64,000 nucleotides of DNA from Coniella vitis (taxonomy: Eukaryota; Ascomycota; Sordariomycetes; Diaporthales; Schizoparmaceae). This document shows positions 1-11,793 of the stretch, piece by piece (the stretch's first letter is position 1; each line of letters starts with the position of its first letter). The stretch covers positions 1,488,001 through 1,552,000 of the forward strand of contig WUJK01000009.1 in assembly GCA_011317545.1 (NCBI GenBank), in the 5' to 3' direction. Under the pieces are notes generated by a model. It did not search any database, was not told the DNA's origin, and saw only the letters and a list, made by a program, of their open reading frames with translations. The translations under genes and the position numbers were made by a program.

Positions 1-4
1 CGAA

Positions 5-565
5 TCAACTCCGTTCCCAAGCCCCCACACTGCCCAGGTTCGTAGCGCCAATGCTATGGCCCTGCGCGGCCTTGACCAGACCATCCAGCCAGTCCTGGTG
101 GCCCAAAAGCATCTTATTGGGCTTGTCCTCGCCCATTTCCGCGAAGGGTGCGCCGATCTGGCTCTCTTGGGTCAAGATGCGCACCCGGCCACCTTCGAGG
201 TCCTCGACCAGCCAGGCATGGTAGATGACGAGGTCATCCTGTGCGGCAGTCCAGGCAAGCCGTCCAGCCTTTCCATTGGCGGGCGCGACAGACTCTTGGA
301 CGGTCGAGTCAAGCGGGGGGAAGCCAAAGGTGCTAAAGCGGAAGTTGTCACCTTTGTCCAACTGGGGCCCGGATGGTGGCGGCGTGATTTGTTGGCAGTT
401 TCTATAATAGGATTCCCATTTGGAAATGTCGTTGAGCAGCGCCCAGATTTGAGCGGCTGTAAGGTCCTTTGCGATGACTTCGTTGGAGACAAAATTGTCG
501 GTGGTGCCGGGGAGGAACTTGGAAGGCCAAATTATGGCAGACTGAGTGGCGTGGGGAGTCGACAT
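5..565 (-). CDS. SRPBCC-fold (polyketide cyclase/dehydrase-like) protein
   Basis: A single uninterrupted frame of 186 aa runs from an ATG at 565-563 to a TGA at 7-5. Its sequence looks like the fungal SRPBCC (START/Bet v1-like) group: an early stretch AAQIWALLNDISKWESYY is the typical first helix, where substrate-pocket proteins of this fold begin. A central region ends in LVEDLEGGRVRILTQESQIG, resembling the strands that line the pocket. A C-terminal long helix (HQDWLDGLVKAA) closes the cavity. There is no signal peptide or membrane segment, so it is probably cytosolic. Members bind hydrophobic ligands or catalyse cyclisations; no catalytic residue can be assigned here, so substrate and reaction are unknown. 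A TATA-like stretch lies near 703, about 140 bp upstream on this strand. Family assignment is fairly safe, function is not. Confidence 0.7.
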   Translation of the reverse strand: MSTPHATQSAIIWPSKFLPGTTDNFVSNEVIAKDLTAAQIWALLNDISKWESYYRNCQQITPPPSGPQLDKGDNFRFSTFGFPPLDSTVQESVAPANGKAGRLAWTAAQDDLVIYHAWLVEDLEGGRVRILTQESQIGAPFAEMGEDKPNKMLLGHQDWLDGLVKAAQGHSIGATNLGSVGAWERS

Positions 566-3059
566 GGCTGCAAGATTGGAACAATGGTCTTGGTCAGGCT
601 CTTGGTGAAGGTGGTGGCAGTGGTAGACTTGCGATGAACGCTTGCGCTATGCTGATGGACTTGCTTGCCCAGGAGATGATACGATGCGGTTCAGGGGCTA
701 CATATATACCTCTCTCTCTCTCTCGGTGTATTCACCACGTAAACACTTCAAGCGCTGCCAGAGTTTCCCTTTATTGTCTAAGCACCTCTGCTAGCAAATC
801 CGTCCCGCATGCATGAATGGGGAAATCGAGTCTAGTACATGAGGTTCAAGCAGGGTAGACTATTCCGGATTACAAATGTGGAAGCTAGTGAGGTCTCTTT
901 CAACGTCATTGCCGTGATCCACATCGTAAGTACTTGTACTTTACCAGTATGCGCATCGAATGACCAGGCGGAAAAGGAACCCGTTAACATGGGTTTGAGT
1001 AATAAGTGTGAAGTGCAAAGCGCAGCGTTACGTCAGGTTTTTTGTTATTAAAAAAAGAAATATAAAACGTGAACTGATTCACACTCCCGCTTTTCGCTCT
1101 TCCATCGGCACGGTTTGTTACCTTTTCTGAGTTGTATCTGGAACAGAGAGCAGTAGCTGAGGACCCAGAAGACGGTTTTCCAAGCTGGCTATGCTTGAAA
1201 GGCAAGTCAATGAAACCTATGTACCTGAATACCTTTTGGCATGACCCAAATGGTCCTGCGTATCCTGCCGAATATTGGAATGAGGTTTGCTGCTTTGATG
1301 TACTCGAGCGGGTTCTAGAACTGACTAATGGTATTCTGGTTTCCCAAAAGGTCAAGGCTGTTGATGGCTTTACGCGTATTGAAATCTTTACGTGTATACA
1401 GAGTACGTGTAGTCTCGCCAATTATTAGCCACAGATCAGGAGATGGGTGGTCGGCTAGAGGCTTCCGGCTCTGGATGGTCCCGTTTCAACGCCCTGGTGG
1501 GAAAGTTGAAGCATGAAAGGACGGCGGCGCCATGGTTTGTTAGTAGCATTAAGCAGAATGCTTTCTAAGATGGCATGCCCTTTCCTCGTCGGGGGGATGT
1601 CTGTGCGAGTGGATTTGTTTTCCTTTCTCCCTGTGACCATGTCAGTGATTTTGCTATGTTTGAATACTCGTACTGCATATGTACGGCCATGGCCATTCTG
1701 CCTCATTTACTCGGCAAAGATTATAGTCTGCCAAAGGTACAGGAAACGTGCCAGCGCATGAGGCGGACTGCTACCGAGCATCATGCCTGACCATGCGGCA
1801 ACTTTTTTCCACGACGGTACGGGCGCTGAATGATACTGCATAGCAACGTTTAAAAGGATTACAGACGCAAATACGTACCCAGGTCGAATGTAATATCGAC
1901 AGTACATACATACATGCCAGAGCAGAGGCAGCATAAACTCAGTCCAAGACGGAGGCAGCGTCATAAACGGGCCGTACAAGCTGATAGGCTCAGATTCAGG
2001 AACGGTACCCAAATACACGGGCCCAAGTACCCAAAGCCGCGGCACGGTTTCAGCAGCAAAATCACACAAGGCTTCGCAGTAAAATGTAGGAGCTCTAGGA
2101 GCCTCGCCCGGGTCGAGGAAGATATCCGCAAGCGAGGACTATGATGGTCCAGATGGTATACTTTGTTCTTGCAGCTGAGTGTTCGAGATGAACGTGGTCT
2201 AACCGTCTCCCCCTCCAACCCGTCGCAGAACGCAGCGAGAGGGAGGGACCCTTCAAAGAGAAAGACTCGTGGAGGAAGTGAGGGAGTAGCCGGTAGACCA
2301 AGCTGCGCAAGGAAAAGGGAAGCAGAAGAGAAAAAAATGAAATGGACGTCAATTCAATGGCAACTTGCTATGACAGGTTGCCATAGCGAGACCTACCATA
2401 GAGATAAATAAGAGGGAGCATCTCAAGCATGATGCCATTATTTCCAACCATGACGGCGTGGGTTTAGCTGAAGAATTGGGAATGGGAGAAGAGGAAGTTT
2501 TGTGCAGACCCAGAAAGATTTAGGACGATGGTTTGGTGGGGAGCAAGCCTTAGCGTGCTTATGTAATTTACTTTCTACGAGCTGCTTGGATCCCTGCCAC
2601 TTTCTGACAGTGACGGAAGGGAGCACCAGTGCGAGTGGCAGTGGCAGCAGCAGCAGCAGCATCGCCAAGGGTTACGTCGCCGCCGCGGCTTCCAACCTGT
2701 TGTTGTTCGTGATCTGACATGACCTGATCTGGCCCTTGACCCTTGTTGTTCCTGGGCGTCTCCCACATCAACCCACACACCTCTCCGCCTCCATCGCCAT
2801 TGGCGCCGACCAGTTCTCGTGGCTGCTGCTCCTCTGCGCTCCATTGTCCAGGATACGCAACTCCTGGCCAGCCATCATCGGCCTCCTTGCCAATCCCCAC
2901 TTGCAACGCGCCAGTTGCGGCCCGACTCGAGCAATCAGCGCTGGCTCCACGACGTCGAGCAATACCACCGGTGACCAGCAGCGAGCACTGTACCGATAGC
3001 ACAGAAGAAAGTCCAAGTTTGAGCAGAGCAACAGAAGCTATCACAAGCAGTACAACGGC
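566..3059. other. Intergenic region, promoter side of two divergent genes
   Basis: This 2.5 kb gap separates the SRPBCC gene from VPS35. It holds a CT microsatellite (about 711-725) and a CAG/GCA run (about 2640-2662). A plus-strand open frame at 1132-1428 (98 aa) has no recognisable domain. I see no convincing gene; the last few hundred bases are GC/CT-rich and are probably the VPS35 promoter and 5' leader. Confidence 0.55.
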
Positions 3060-6009
3060 ATGGCTGCTCCCGCCCCGCCCGAAGATCAGGTCCGGCTGCT
3101 GAGCGATGCCCTCGAGGCAGTTCGCCATCAGACGGGCTTGATGCGCAAGTGTCTCGACATGCCTGGCAAGCTTATGGATGCTCTCAAATGCTGGTACGTC
3201 CCGTATCTGGACCTGGATTGGGACTCGAGTCTGCGTCCAGGTCCGCATCTGCTACATCTCGCCCGCCATCCCCGTTCCCTCTGCTGCCACGCGCCCAATG
3301 ATTGCCACAAGAGATTCAAAACGATTGCTGACTCTTCGTAACGCACGCGCGCCTACACAGCTCGACTCTGGTCTCTGAACTTCGAACTTCAAGCCTCGGC
3401 CCCAAGCAATATTACGAGCTATACATGGCCGTCTTCGATGCCATGCGCTACCTCTCCGTTCACCTCCGCGAGAACCACCCCGTCAATCACCTTGCCGACT
3501 TGTACGAGCTGGTGCAGTACGCCGGCAATATTGTTCCGCGTCTGTATCTCATGATTACTGTCGGCACCGCTTACATGTCCATCGAGGGCGCGCCTGTCAA
3601 GGAGCTCATGAAAGATATGATGGATATGAGCAGGGGTGTGCAGCACCCTATCCGCGGCCTCTTTCTGCGATACTACCTGTCTGGACAGGCCCGCGACTAC
3701 TTGCCCACGGGCGACGGTGATGGCCCCGAAGGCAACCTGCAGGACTCCATCAACTTTGTCCTCACAAACTTCGTCGAAATGAACAAGCTGTGGGTCCGGT
3801 TGCAGCACCAAGGCCACTCGAGGGAGCGTGAGATGCGGACCCAGGAGCGTAGGGAGCTGCAGCTCCTCGTGGGCAGCAACATTGTGCGTCTGAGTCAGTT
3901 GGTCGACCTCGAGACCTACAAACACGGCATCCTGGCGCCTCTGCTCGAGCAAGTAGTGCAATGCCGCGATGTTCTTGCCCAAGAGTACCTGCTCGAGGTC
4001 ATCACCCAGGTTTTCCCCGATGAATATCACCTCCACACCCTCGACCAGTTCCTCGCCGCCGTTTCGCGGCTCAATCCTCATGTCAATGTCAAGGCGATCG
4101 TGATAGGGCTCATGGACCGACTGTCCGACTACGCAGAGAGGGAATCGCAAGGAGAAGCCAACGAAGACCGGGCCAAGGTCGAAGAGGCTGCTTTGGCAGA
4201 TCTCTTGCAGAAGGTGCAACTGAAGCAGGGGCAGCCACAGTCTGCCGAGCCCCAAACTGACCGTCCTTCCAGTCCCAACGGTGATGGTCCAGAAGACGAG
4301 ACTGCCTCCACAACAGAGTCGACACCTGCTGAATCCGAGCCCACCCCTTCGCAAGCAGACGCCGAGGCAACCGCTATAGACGGAGAAGAACCAACAACAC
4401 CAACAAAGCACCGAGGCATACCAGAAAACGTGGCGCTCTACGAGATCTTTTTTGGACAAGTCTCACATCTGGTAGAGGCGCAGCGTCTACCTGTACAAGA
4501 TACTATTGCGCTCTTGGTGTCTCTTACGAACTTGGCCCTCAACATATACCCCGAACGCCTCGACTACGTGGACCAGGTTTTGGACTACGCCACGGCCAAG
4601 GTCCACGAGCACACCAACAGCGCAGACTTGCACTCTCCAGCCGCCCAGCAAAGCCTGCTTGCCCTCCTCCAAGCCCCTCTAAAACGCTACGTCTCCATCT
4701 TCACCGCCCTGTCCCTCCCAACTTACGTGCCACTCTTCCAATCTCAGACGTACCCTACCAGACGCGCAGTTGCCGGTGAAGTTGCGCGCACTCTTCTCAG
4801 GAACCAGACTCCCATCTCAACAGCCACGCAACTCGAGAACGTGTTGGGGGTTCTCGGTGTCCTTGTTAAAGAGGGTACCCAGTCACAACCTGCGTATCCC
4901 GGGGCCCCAGCAAGGGCACGCGCAATGGAGACGGACGAGACAATCGAGGAGCAAGGCTGGCTGGCGCGGTTGGTCCATTTGCTGGCCGCAGAAGATAATG
5001 ACTCTCAATTCAAACTACTGCAAATGACGAGGAAGGCATATGCTGAAGGCAACGAGCGCATACGAACAACGACACCACCTCTGATCACGGCTGGCATGAA
5101 GCTCGCTCGTCGTTACAAGACCCGTGAACACCTTGACGATAATTGGTCTTCTCAATCGTCCGCCCTGTACAAATTCATGCACTCTGCACTGTCGCAGCTG
5201 TACACGCGTGTCAACGCCCCTGGTGCTTCTGAACTAGCACTGAGGTTATTCTGCGCCTGCGGGCAAACGGCTGATCAGACTGGCCACGAGGAGGTGGCGT
5301 ACGAATTCTTTGCACAAGCCTTTACCGTGTATGAGGAGGCAGTTAGCGACTCCAAGGCACAGTTCCAGGCCGTATGTGTGATAGCCTCCGCGTTGCACCA
5401 AACACGCAATTTTGGCAAGGAGAACTACGATACTTTGATCACAAAGTGCGCCCAGCACGCTAGTAAACTTCTCCGCAAGCCCGACCAGTGCCGAGCAGTA
5501 TACTTGGCCAGCCACCTCTGGTGGGCGAACCCAATTGGTGCCAACGGAGAAGAGGACGACAAAGATGTAAGTCGTTCACCACTTAACGGATGTATGTGAA
5601 ACTAGGCACTGTACTAACCGAAACGACTTTCTCAGCTCTACCGTGATGGAAAGAGAGTTCTAGAGTGCCTGCAACGTGCTCTTCGGGTAGCCGACTCCTG
5701 CATGGAAACCGCCACGTCCATTGAGCTCTTTGTGGAAATCCTCGACAGATATGTGTACTACTTTGACCAGCATAACGAGGCGGTAAGTTGTGTTGGTTGC
5801 GATTCAATATAACAAACCGAGACACTAATCGAAGCTGTACATAGGTCACTACCAAATATCTGAACGGTCTCATTGAACTTATCCACTCGAACCTGGCTGG
5901 CAATCAACAAGACTCCGCTTCTATTGAGAATAGCAAGAAGCACTTTTATCATACCCTCGAAATCATTAAGAGTAAGGAGTATGAGGGTATTGTGCTGACT
6001 CCGAAATAA
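3060..6009 (+). CDS. VPS35: Vacuolar protein sorting-associated protein 35, retromer core subunit
   Basis: Four exons join in phase: 3060-3193, 3361-5566, 5636-5782 and 5845-6009, giving 883 aa, the usual size. Exon 1 encodes the start of the VPS35 helical solenoid (RLLSDALEAVRHQTGLMRKC). Across the first splice the frame continues as STLVSELRTSSLGPKQYYEL, a family hallmark, followed by the highly conserved NHLADLYELVQYAGNIVPRL and the PRLYLMITVG helix used for VPS26 contact. A low-complexity acidic insert near residues 270-340 (many Glu, Thr, Pro) is a fungal feature. The C-terminus ends at EGIVLTPK. VPS35 scaffolds the retromer coat (with VPS26 and VPS29) and selects cargo for endosome-to-Golgi recycling. 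Introns use GTACGT/CAG and GTAAGT/CAG-type borders. The gene is convergent with a TfR-like peptidase gene downstream. Confidence 0.96.
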
Positions 6010-6977
6010 AGTCTCGGGTTGAGACAAAACTTTGGCCAGGCGTTTTACGCATTTTAAAAGCCTATTTGGGAGGCTGGATGAGGCCTGAAGACTTCTGGAA
6101 TGTCTAGTCAAAGCACTTCATATGCCCGATAAGACAAAGGCCGCTCTGCTCTCAAGAAGCTGCTCAGGTTCGAGGCTGCGGTTGTTACGGTGATATAATG
6201 TACAGAATTAGGCAGGCTTAGTAGTATTGTTTATACTATGTTTGCAGCAGGACATTCGATAGTCAGATATCAAGTGTTTTTTGTTGTTTTTTTGGAACAA
6301 AGGAGGGAGTGGGGTGATTTATACATATGCCCAAGATGGCCGTGGCAAGACCCAGAGCATTTCGCGGTTTGGTTTTTTGGGGGGGGTTTTTTTTTTTTTT
6401 TTTCAGACTTGACAACATACCAAGCATTCAATGCTATCGCCACGGTGGATATATATTTTAATCATGCGCTGTGGCTCTAGACTATCCTCATACAGACCAG
6501 GCGGCTCATACCTTATCGAACGGCAAATACTTCAAAAGGCAGTTGACAACATGTGGTCCCCAAACGAGATTATATACCGGGCAATGTAGTCCCAGTCATA
6601 TATGGTGCACGCCCAAATCTACTGCGTTTCTTCGAACTCAATTTTCTTTTTTTTATTTCATTTCTTAATTTTCAGTGCTACAGTACGCACTCCAGCGACA
6701 ATTTCAAAAATCCCGCAAAACTCCCTAAACGCCATGCCATGCCATGCCATGCCGCGCCTACGCTTGCAGCCAAAAAGGGATTAGGTATCCTGCCATGCCA
6801 TTTGCCCTCTGCCCTCTAATATTCCAGGTGAAGCGGGATGTAGAAGGGAAAACAAAACAGAGGGAAAAGGAGAATATATAGATATATATGTATATATGAG
6901 AGAGTGAGACAAGATGTGGTGTGGAGAAGAGAATGCTTGAAGCAACACAGGGGGGGGGCCCATCCCCCGTCCATGAA
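6010..6977. other. 3' intergenic region between convergent genes
   Basis: No gene is visible. It contains a T-rich run (about 6388-6402), a pentanucleotide repeat of GCCAT (about 6731-6752, roughly 4.5 copies) and a TA-rich stretch near 6875-6898. These lie in the shared 3' untranslated space of VPS35 and the minus-strand peptidase gene. Confidence 0.6.
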
Positions 6978-9826
6978 TTAACCCTGCCATGCCCTGAGTG
7001 GCGCAGTGGCATCTCGGATGATGCGTGCCGTCTTCTCCACTGTGAGATTGGCGAGGGTCCAATTTCCCGACTCGACAACGTCGCGAATGGCTGGATAGAA
7101 GGCTTCGTCATAGCCAGACCAGAGCTGGGGGCCAAAGATGACGTGGCGGAATTGTGTGCGATTGGGGATCTGGAAATAAATGCGTTCAAAGTTAGCTTGT
7201 GAAAATACGGGGGCTTCGGCGTTGATTTGGTGGTAGCAAATTGAGACAAGAGGCACATTGACAACCTCTGTGTCGTCAGCGAATGGGAAAGCAGAGAGAC
7301 AAGGTCACTTACGCCGCCTCCTTGGGCTACGTCGAGAAGTCCCGTCTCGAATTGAGACATGAGGTTGTTGAACTCGCATCTCTTAGACCCCAGGCGGACG
7401 GGCTCCCACCCGTTCGCCGCCAGAACACTATTTTGCCAGATATGCTCCCAGTCCTGGAACGAGCCCACCGCATCAATGACCTCGAGAATGGCGTCCTTCA
7501 GGACGTTCATGTTCAATGGCGGCTGACCCTCTTGGTTGGCTCCTTTGCTTGCGGTCCAGTCAGACAATTCATTTGTCCACTTATAGAGAGAGTTTGCGTA
7601 GGCAGCCATGTCGAAAGGTAGAATGGGTCGATCAGAAAGCTCCAGGATAAGCAAGCCCATGACTTCAGCCATCAAACCATGATACGTAAAACCTGGATCG
7701 CCCACCGTGTCCATCCAGTCAAAGTTGTCATAGTTAGAATGGTATGGGTGGTTTGGGCCGTTGGGGCTGTCAAAGACCAAATCAAGCGATGAGACCCCGG
7801 CGATATCTTGAAAGGCGACATAATCAGAGCCGGCGCCCAGGCCTTCGAGCTCTGCGTTGCGACGATCCCACAGTTCACGGAGCGTGGCGTTGAGGTTGGG
7901 GTCGTAGACTCGGTCAATGATGCGGTAGAGCATCTTTTGGAAAACAGGAGAACCGCTAGCATGAAACTCGTCACCGACAATGGGAGTGTCAAGGTTGAGG
8001 TAGACGTAGCCGTCCTTGCGCAAGCCTTCCAGATTGTTTTCGACGAATTCCGTCGATCCAATCAGATTGTACTCCTCGGCATCCCACGACATGAACTCGA
8101 TTGTCCGCTGGGGTCTCCAGCCTCGCTGGACCAGGTCGCCAAAGATGCGGACAATTTCCAAAAGGATCGCACTGCCGGACCCAGGATCACTGGCACCAAA
8201 GGACCATGCATCGCGGTGGTTGCCGATGATGATGGACTTCTCAGGTTGCTCAAGACCCAGGATACGGCCATATACATTCCAGATGGGCTGCTGGGTGACT
8301 TCGTCCTGTTCGTTCTTGAGTCGCACAACTGGTCCCGACAGGTTACCTGTCCACCACTGGCCAATGTCGGGGACGCCGCCGACCCATTCTTCAGGGCACG
8401 CCTGGCCGAATCCTTTGAGGTGCTGGAGCAGAACCTGAGCGTCACGCCAGGCCAGTGGCAAGCTGGGGATCTGAACAAGTCCTGTAGTCTGCTCTGGCTT
8501 CATTCTCGGCATGCCCTGCTTGCTTTCCCAGCCAGGTGTCAAGACATCACCAACAACCCAGCTCATGAGGCTGACAGCCCCACGCTGGAGGCCGTCTGCC
8601 GGCATAAAACGGCCCTTTGGCGCCACTTCGCCTCTCAAAAACCCATCATCCTGGGGATCGCTGTAGATGATGCAGCCGGCGAACCCTGCCAATTCAGCTG
8701 CTTTGACCTTGAGCGCACGATCGCCTTGGGTACCGTAGTAACGCACCAACGCGATTGCACCTTTGGTGTCAATTCCGCTGTCATGGAGCCTCTTGAAGTC
8801 CTCGCGCGATCCATAGTTGGCGTATATCAGGGGGCCTTTGACATCGCCTGACTTGGAATGGCCATGAAAGGCGTAGGTTAGGTGTCCAGCAGTCTCTTCG
8901 CCCATGTCGCCCTCCTCGAGCTTGGCACTCCACGTTGCCTTGCCGCTGTCATCGAGGATCTGGACAGCGCGGCCATCGGGTTTTGGATAGTTCAGATAGA
9001 CATAATACTCGTCAACGGTGACGTCCTCGAGCCCGTACTTGGTGAAGAGGTGCTTGGTGTCCATTGCCAGGGCATAGTCGCCCTCGGAACCAGCGACGTG
9101 GGCATACGAAGTGTAGTGTTTGAGATTGTCGCGGATACGGTCCTTATCCACGCTCTCCTGGACGAACACACGGACGCTCTCGGGATCAAACATCTGGCCA
9201 CTACCAAGGCGGCGTGCCATGTTGGAGAACAAGTCGCTCACGAACAGCAGGTAGAGGAAGCCCATGATGATGAGGATAGCCAGCGTGCGGCCAATCACCA
9301 CAAAGGTCGCGGTGGAGTTCATGTTGGGCGTGCAGCGGCGGCGTCGTGGAGGGTCGTCATCGTCGCCGCGGTTGGACTGCTGTCCTAGGCGGAGGGAGGG
9401 CAGTTTTGGAATTGGCCAGCGCCAAGACCAGCGCCATCTTGGCAGCGATAGTGAGAAGGGCATTCTCTTTCCCCATAGCGACGATCTCGTGCTCGCATCG
9501 TCGTCGATTTCCAGCTCTTGCATCTCCATACGGACGTGGTCCTCCTCGCCATTGTCCGAGTCAGAGTACTCGTCATCGGTCTCGACAGTCGGCGGGCGGT
9601 AGCCACCGGCCCTGCGCAGCGACTGGTTGGTGGGCGGGGCGTCATGGGCGGAGGGTGCATCAGTCGCACTCAAGAGGCGCTGGGACTCGAATTGGAGGTT
9701 GGAGGGGTCGTCGTAAGGGGAGAGGGAGGCCCGGCGATTCGCCTGGTAGCTAGCGCCGGCGACAGCTTCGTCGTAGGTGGGGATCGGGGGGGCCGGATCG
9801 TACGGCTCGCGATCGTTGGTTTCCAT
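6978..9826 (-). CDS. Transferrin-receptor/PSMA-like M28 peptidase, single-pass membrane protein (Tre1/Tre2/Vps70 type)
   Basis: Two exons (9826-7313 and 7265-6978) give 933 aa; the 47-nt intron has a GTAAGT donor and a CAGAG acceptor, and the frame also runs through it, so an unspliced read would be much longer at the C-terminus. A long acidic cytosolic tail (1-172) precedes one membrane segment (about 174-197). A PA domain (about 320-400), an M28 peptidase domain and a C-terminal TfR dimerisation domain follow. All M28 zinc ligands seen in PSMA can be matched: His537, Asp547, Glu584/585, Asp613 and His696, so it may be an active glutamate-carboxypeptidase-like enzyme, unlike true transferrin receptors. 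In yeast, Tre1/Tre2 help the ubiquitin ligase Rsp5 sort metal transporters. The tail has PPIPTY and an ESQRLL dileucine motif, both consistent with endosomal sorting (inference). Confidence 0.92.
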
Positions 9827-10848
9827 GGCGGAGGGTGGCAGAGATGGCTACTGAAACAGGAAAGGAGGCACAGTGAGTAGAAGAGGCGTGTGGGCCGCAG
9901 TTGCTCGGGACGGATGCTGTGCGGCGCAGAGGACCGATCAGCCCGTCAGGCCGGAGTGTGAATCTCAGGCAGCGCTCGGAACGAGTGGACGGCGATCGAC
10001 ACCGGAATCTGGCTTGGGGTCGATTGTTGAGCGACAGAGGGCCGGGCTGGGCAATGGACGGACGTGGTAGAAGAGGCAGCGCGCTCCGGAGGCGCTGATG
10101 GCGGCTTCATGGATGAACAGAGGAAACGGCGAGGGTGCAGATGGATCGACTGGCGACTCGACCCTATGCTTCCATGATGGCTGGCGAGACAGGACGGTCG
10201 GATGGTTGGCGATGGCTGGGGGGGGGGCGGGAGAACTGGCGATGGTGGTGATGGTGTTGGTCGGGGTGCGTGGAAGCAATGCATTGCCGTGCCGTGATTA
10301 TCAGTGTCGCAATCGCCCATTTCGACAGCATGTAGCGGGCCTTGGCAGTGCGCTTTAGTGTCCAGTGGCTCTTATTACTGCCATTTGCAGTGGACTGCGG
10401 GGCCTTTCCAGCAGCCAGTCCCGGGCCGAGGACACGAGACTCGAAACCGCAGCACTGGGCAGTGGGTACACTCTCAGTGCTCTCAGGCCCCTTGAGCAGT
10501 ACAGGCCGCCCGTTCCAGGTACCCTACAGCGTGGAAAGGGTCATCCTTGGCCGAGGAGCCGGTGCTTTGCAACAGGACTACTATGTATTAATGCTATGTA
10601 CTAGCCCCCAGCACAACCTGCCCCCCCTATCTCCCGAGCTTGAAACACCCACAACTCAAGCCATCAGTCTGATTTGAGTGGAAACGCCTGCACCGCACAT
10701 CCGCCCCCCATCTGACAGAAGACGAATTTCAAAAACAAAACTACCCAGCGCTGAGCCTCGCTTAGGCCACAAGCATACCTTGATGAGAAGAAAAAACGCT
10801 CACAAGTACCAGCATCGAGACCGTCGCCGCTTGATCATCCATCCTCCT
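9827..10848. other. Intergenic region upstream of the TfR-like gene
   Basis: No gene is supported. The sequence is GC-rich with purine-rich runs (for example a run of G near 10211-10218) and carries several short open frames without family resemblance. It probably holds the promoter and 5' leader of the minus-strand peptidase gene that starts at 9826 and the 3' end of the next minus-strand gene. Confidence 0.5.
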
Positions 10849-11793
10849 TCACGCTGAGGCCAGAGCTGTGATGCTGCACAAGTCCATTTCCGACTTGAGA
10901 AACGCCACCAGCCCATCCTGGATCGACGCAGAAAGGGCTGCATAGACCGCCATGGCCGACGACTCGGGCACCGGCAGGTACTTTTCATCCGGCACGACCT
11001 CAATTTCCTCGAGCGTCTTGACCTGCGCCAGCTCCCGCACCCACTCGAGACTCTCGTGTCCAATGAGGCTCAGCAGCCGGATATCCGCTGCCGAGAGCTC
11101 CTGGACGCCCTCCCACGGCGCGTTTGGCCGTCCCGTCTCCACCACTACCCGCAGCCGCTTCAGGGTGCGCGCGCTCGCCAGGTAGCGGCACATGAAGGAC
11201 CACTCGTTCTTGTCGCTCGTGCAGCCTAGGTTCAGCCGCGGCCCGCGTTTGTAGACCTCAATGCCCGTCACCAGCGGGAGCGTGTGCGGCGCCCTGTCGG
11301 CGAGAAAGGGCACAATGGCCTCGACGTCCCGGCCAAATCTGAAAGAGTGGCGCCCGTACAGCGCGTACGAGGCTTCCGTGTAGAGAAGCCGGCAGACTGT
11401 CATGATGGCTGGGTGGAACTCCATGGCTTTGTCGCCCAGCTGGTAAGTGGTTTCGTACGTCCGCTGGTGCAACATAGATGTCCGTTCTGCAACGTGATAT
11501 TTCGTACTGCGCCGGGCGCAGAGCATGGTGGTCTTCTGATCATCTCTCGCAGACCTGTCGCGGCAACTGCCAGACGCAGGCTTATTTTGTATGCTGATCC
11601 ACCTGTCTCCCCCATCTTCAAAGAGATATGTGTAGATGTGCTGTCGTATCTCTGCTGGTAGCAGTAGAAGGTGGGGTTGATGTTCTGTCTTATCCACGTG
11701 CATATCGAGATTCGGTTCAAGTAGTAACACACTGACAGAGCGAAGGCAGCCTTCAGCAGATGGAATATCGGGCGATGTAATAGGATGGTGCAA
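10849..11793 (-). CDS. Fungal 2EXR/DUF7730 (F-box-like) domain protein
   Basis: One uninterrupted frame of 314 aa. The sequence LLLLPAEIRQHIYTYLFEDG at about residues 42-61 is the diagnostic start of the 2EXR/DUF7730 domain, an F-box-like helical motif greatly expanded in filamentous ascomycetes. Downstream, LLYTEASYALYGRHSFRF corresponds to the second conserved block of the domain (usually a hydrophobic residue, then EA, then Y/F). A start at the in-frame Met about residue 30 is also possible and would put the domain near the N-terminus. No membrane segment or signal peptide is seen. Such proteins are thought to act in protein-protein interaction, possibly ubiquitin ligase adaptors, but no function is established. 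Neighbours give no further clue. Confidence 0.75.
   Translation of the reverse strand: MHHPITSPDIPSAEGCLRSVSVLLLEPNLDMHVDKTEHQPHLLLLPAEIRQHIYTYLFEDGGDRWISIQNKPASGSCRDRSARDDQKTTMLCARRSTKYHVAERTSMLHQRTYETTYQLGDKAMEFHPAIMTVCRLLYTEASYALYGRHSFRFGRDVEAIVPFLADRAPHTLPLVTGIEVYKRGPRLNLGCTSDKNEWSFMCRYLASARTLKRLRVVVETGRPNAPWEGVQELSAADIRLLSLIGHESLEWVRELAQVKTLEEIEVVPDEKYLPVPESSAMAVYAALSASIQDGLVAFLKSEMDLCSITALASA

Noticed and set aside
1132..1428. 98-aa plus-strand frame (MYLEQRAVAEDP...) upstream of VPS35
   Set aside because: It has ordinary amino-acid composition but no family resemblance, no splice partners and no clear promoter; probably chance.
6731..6752. GCCAT pentanucleotide repeat as a possible regulatory array
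   Set aside because: Short simple repeat in a 3' flank, no evidence of function.
7266..7312. Read-through version of the TfR-like protein with a longer C-terminus (about 1022 aa)
   Set aside because: The read-through tail is unlike the family, whereas splicing restores the conserved dimerisation domain.
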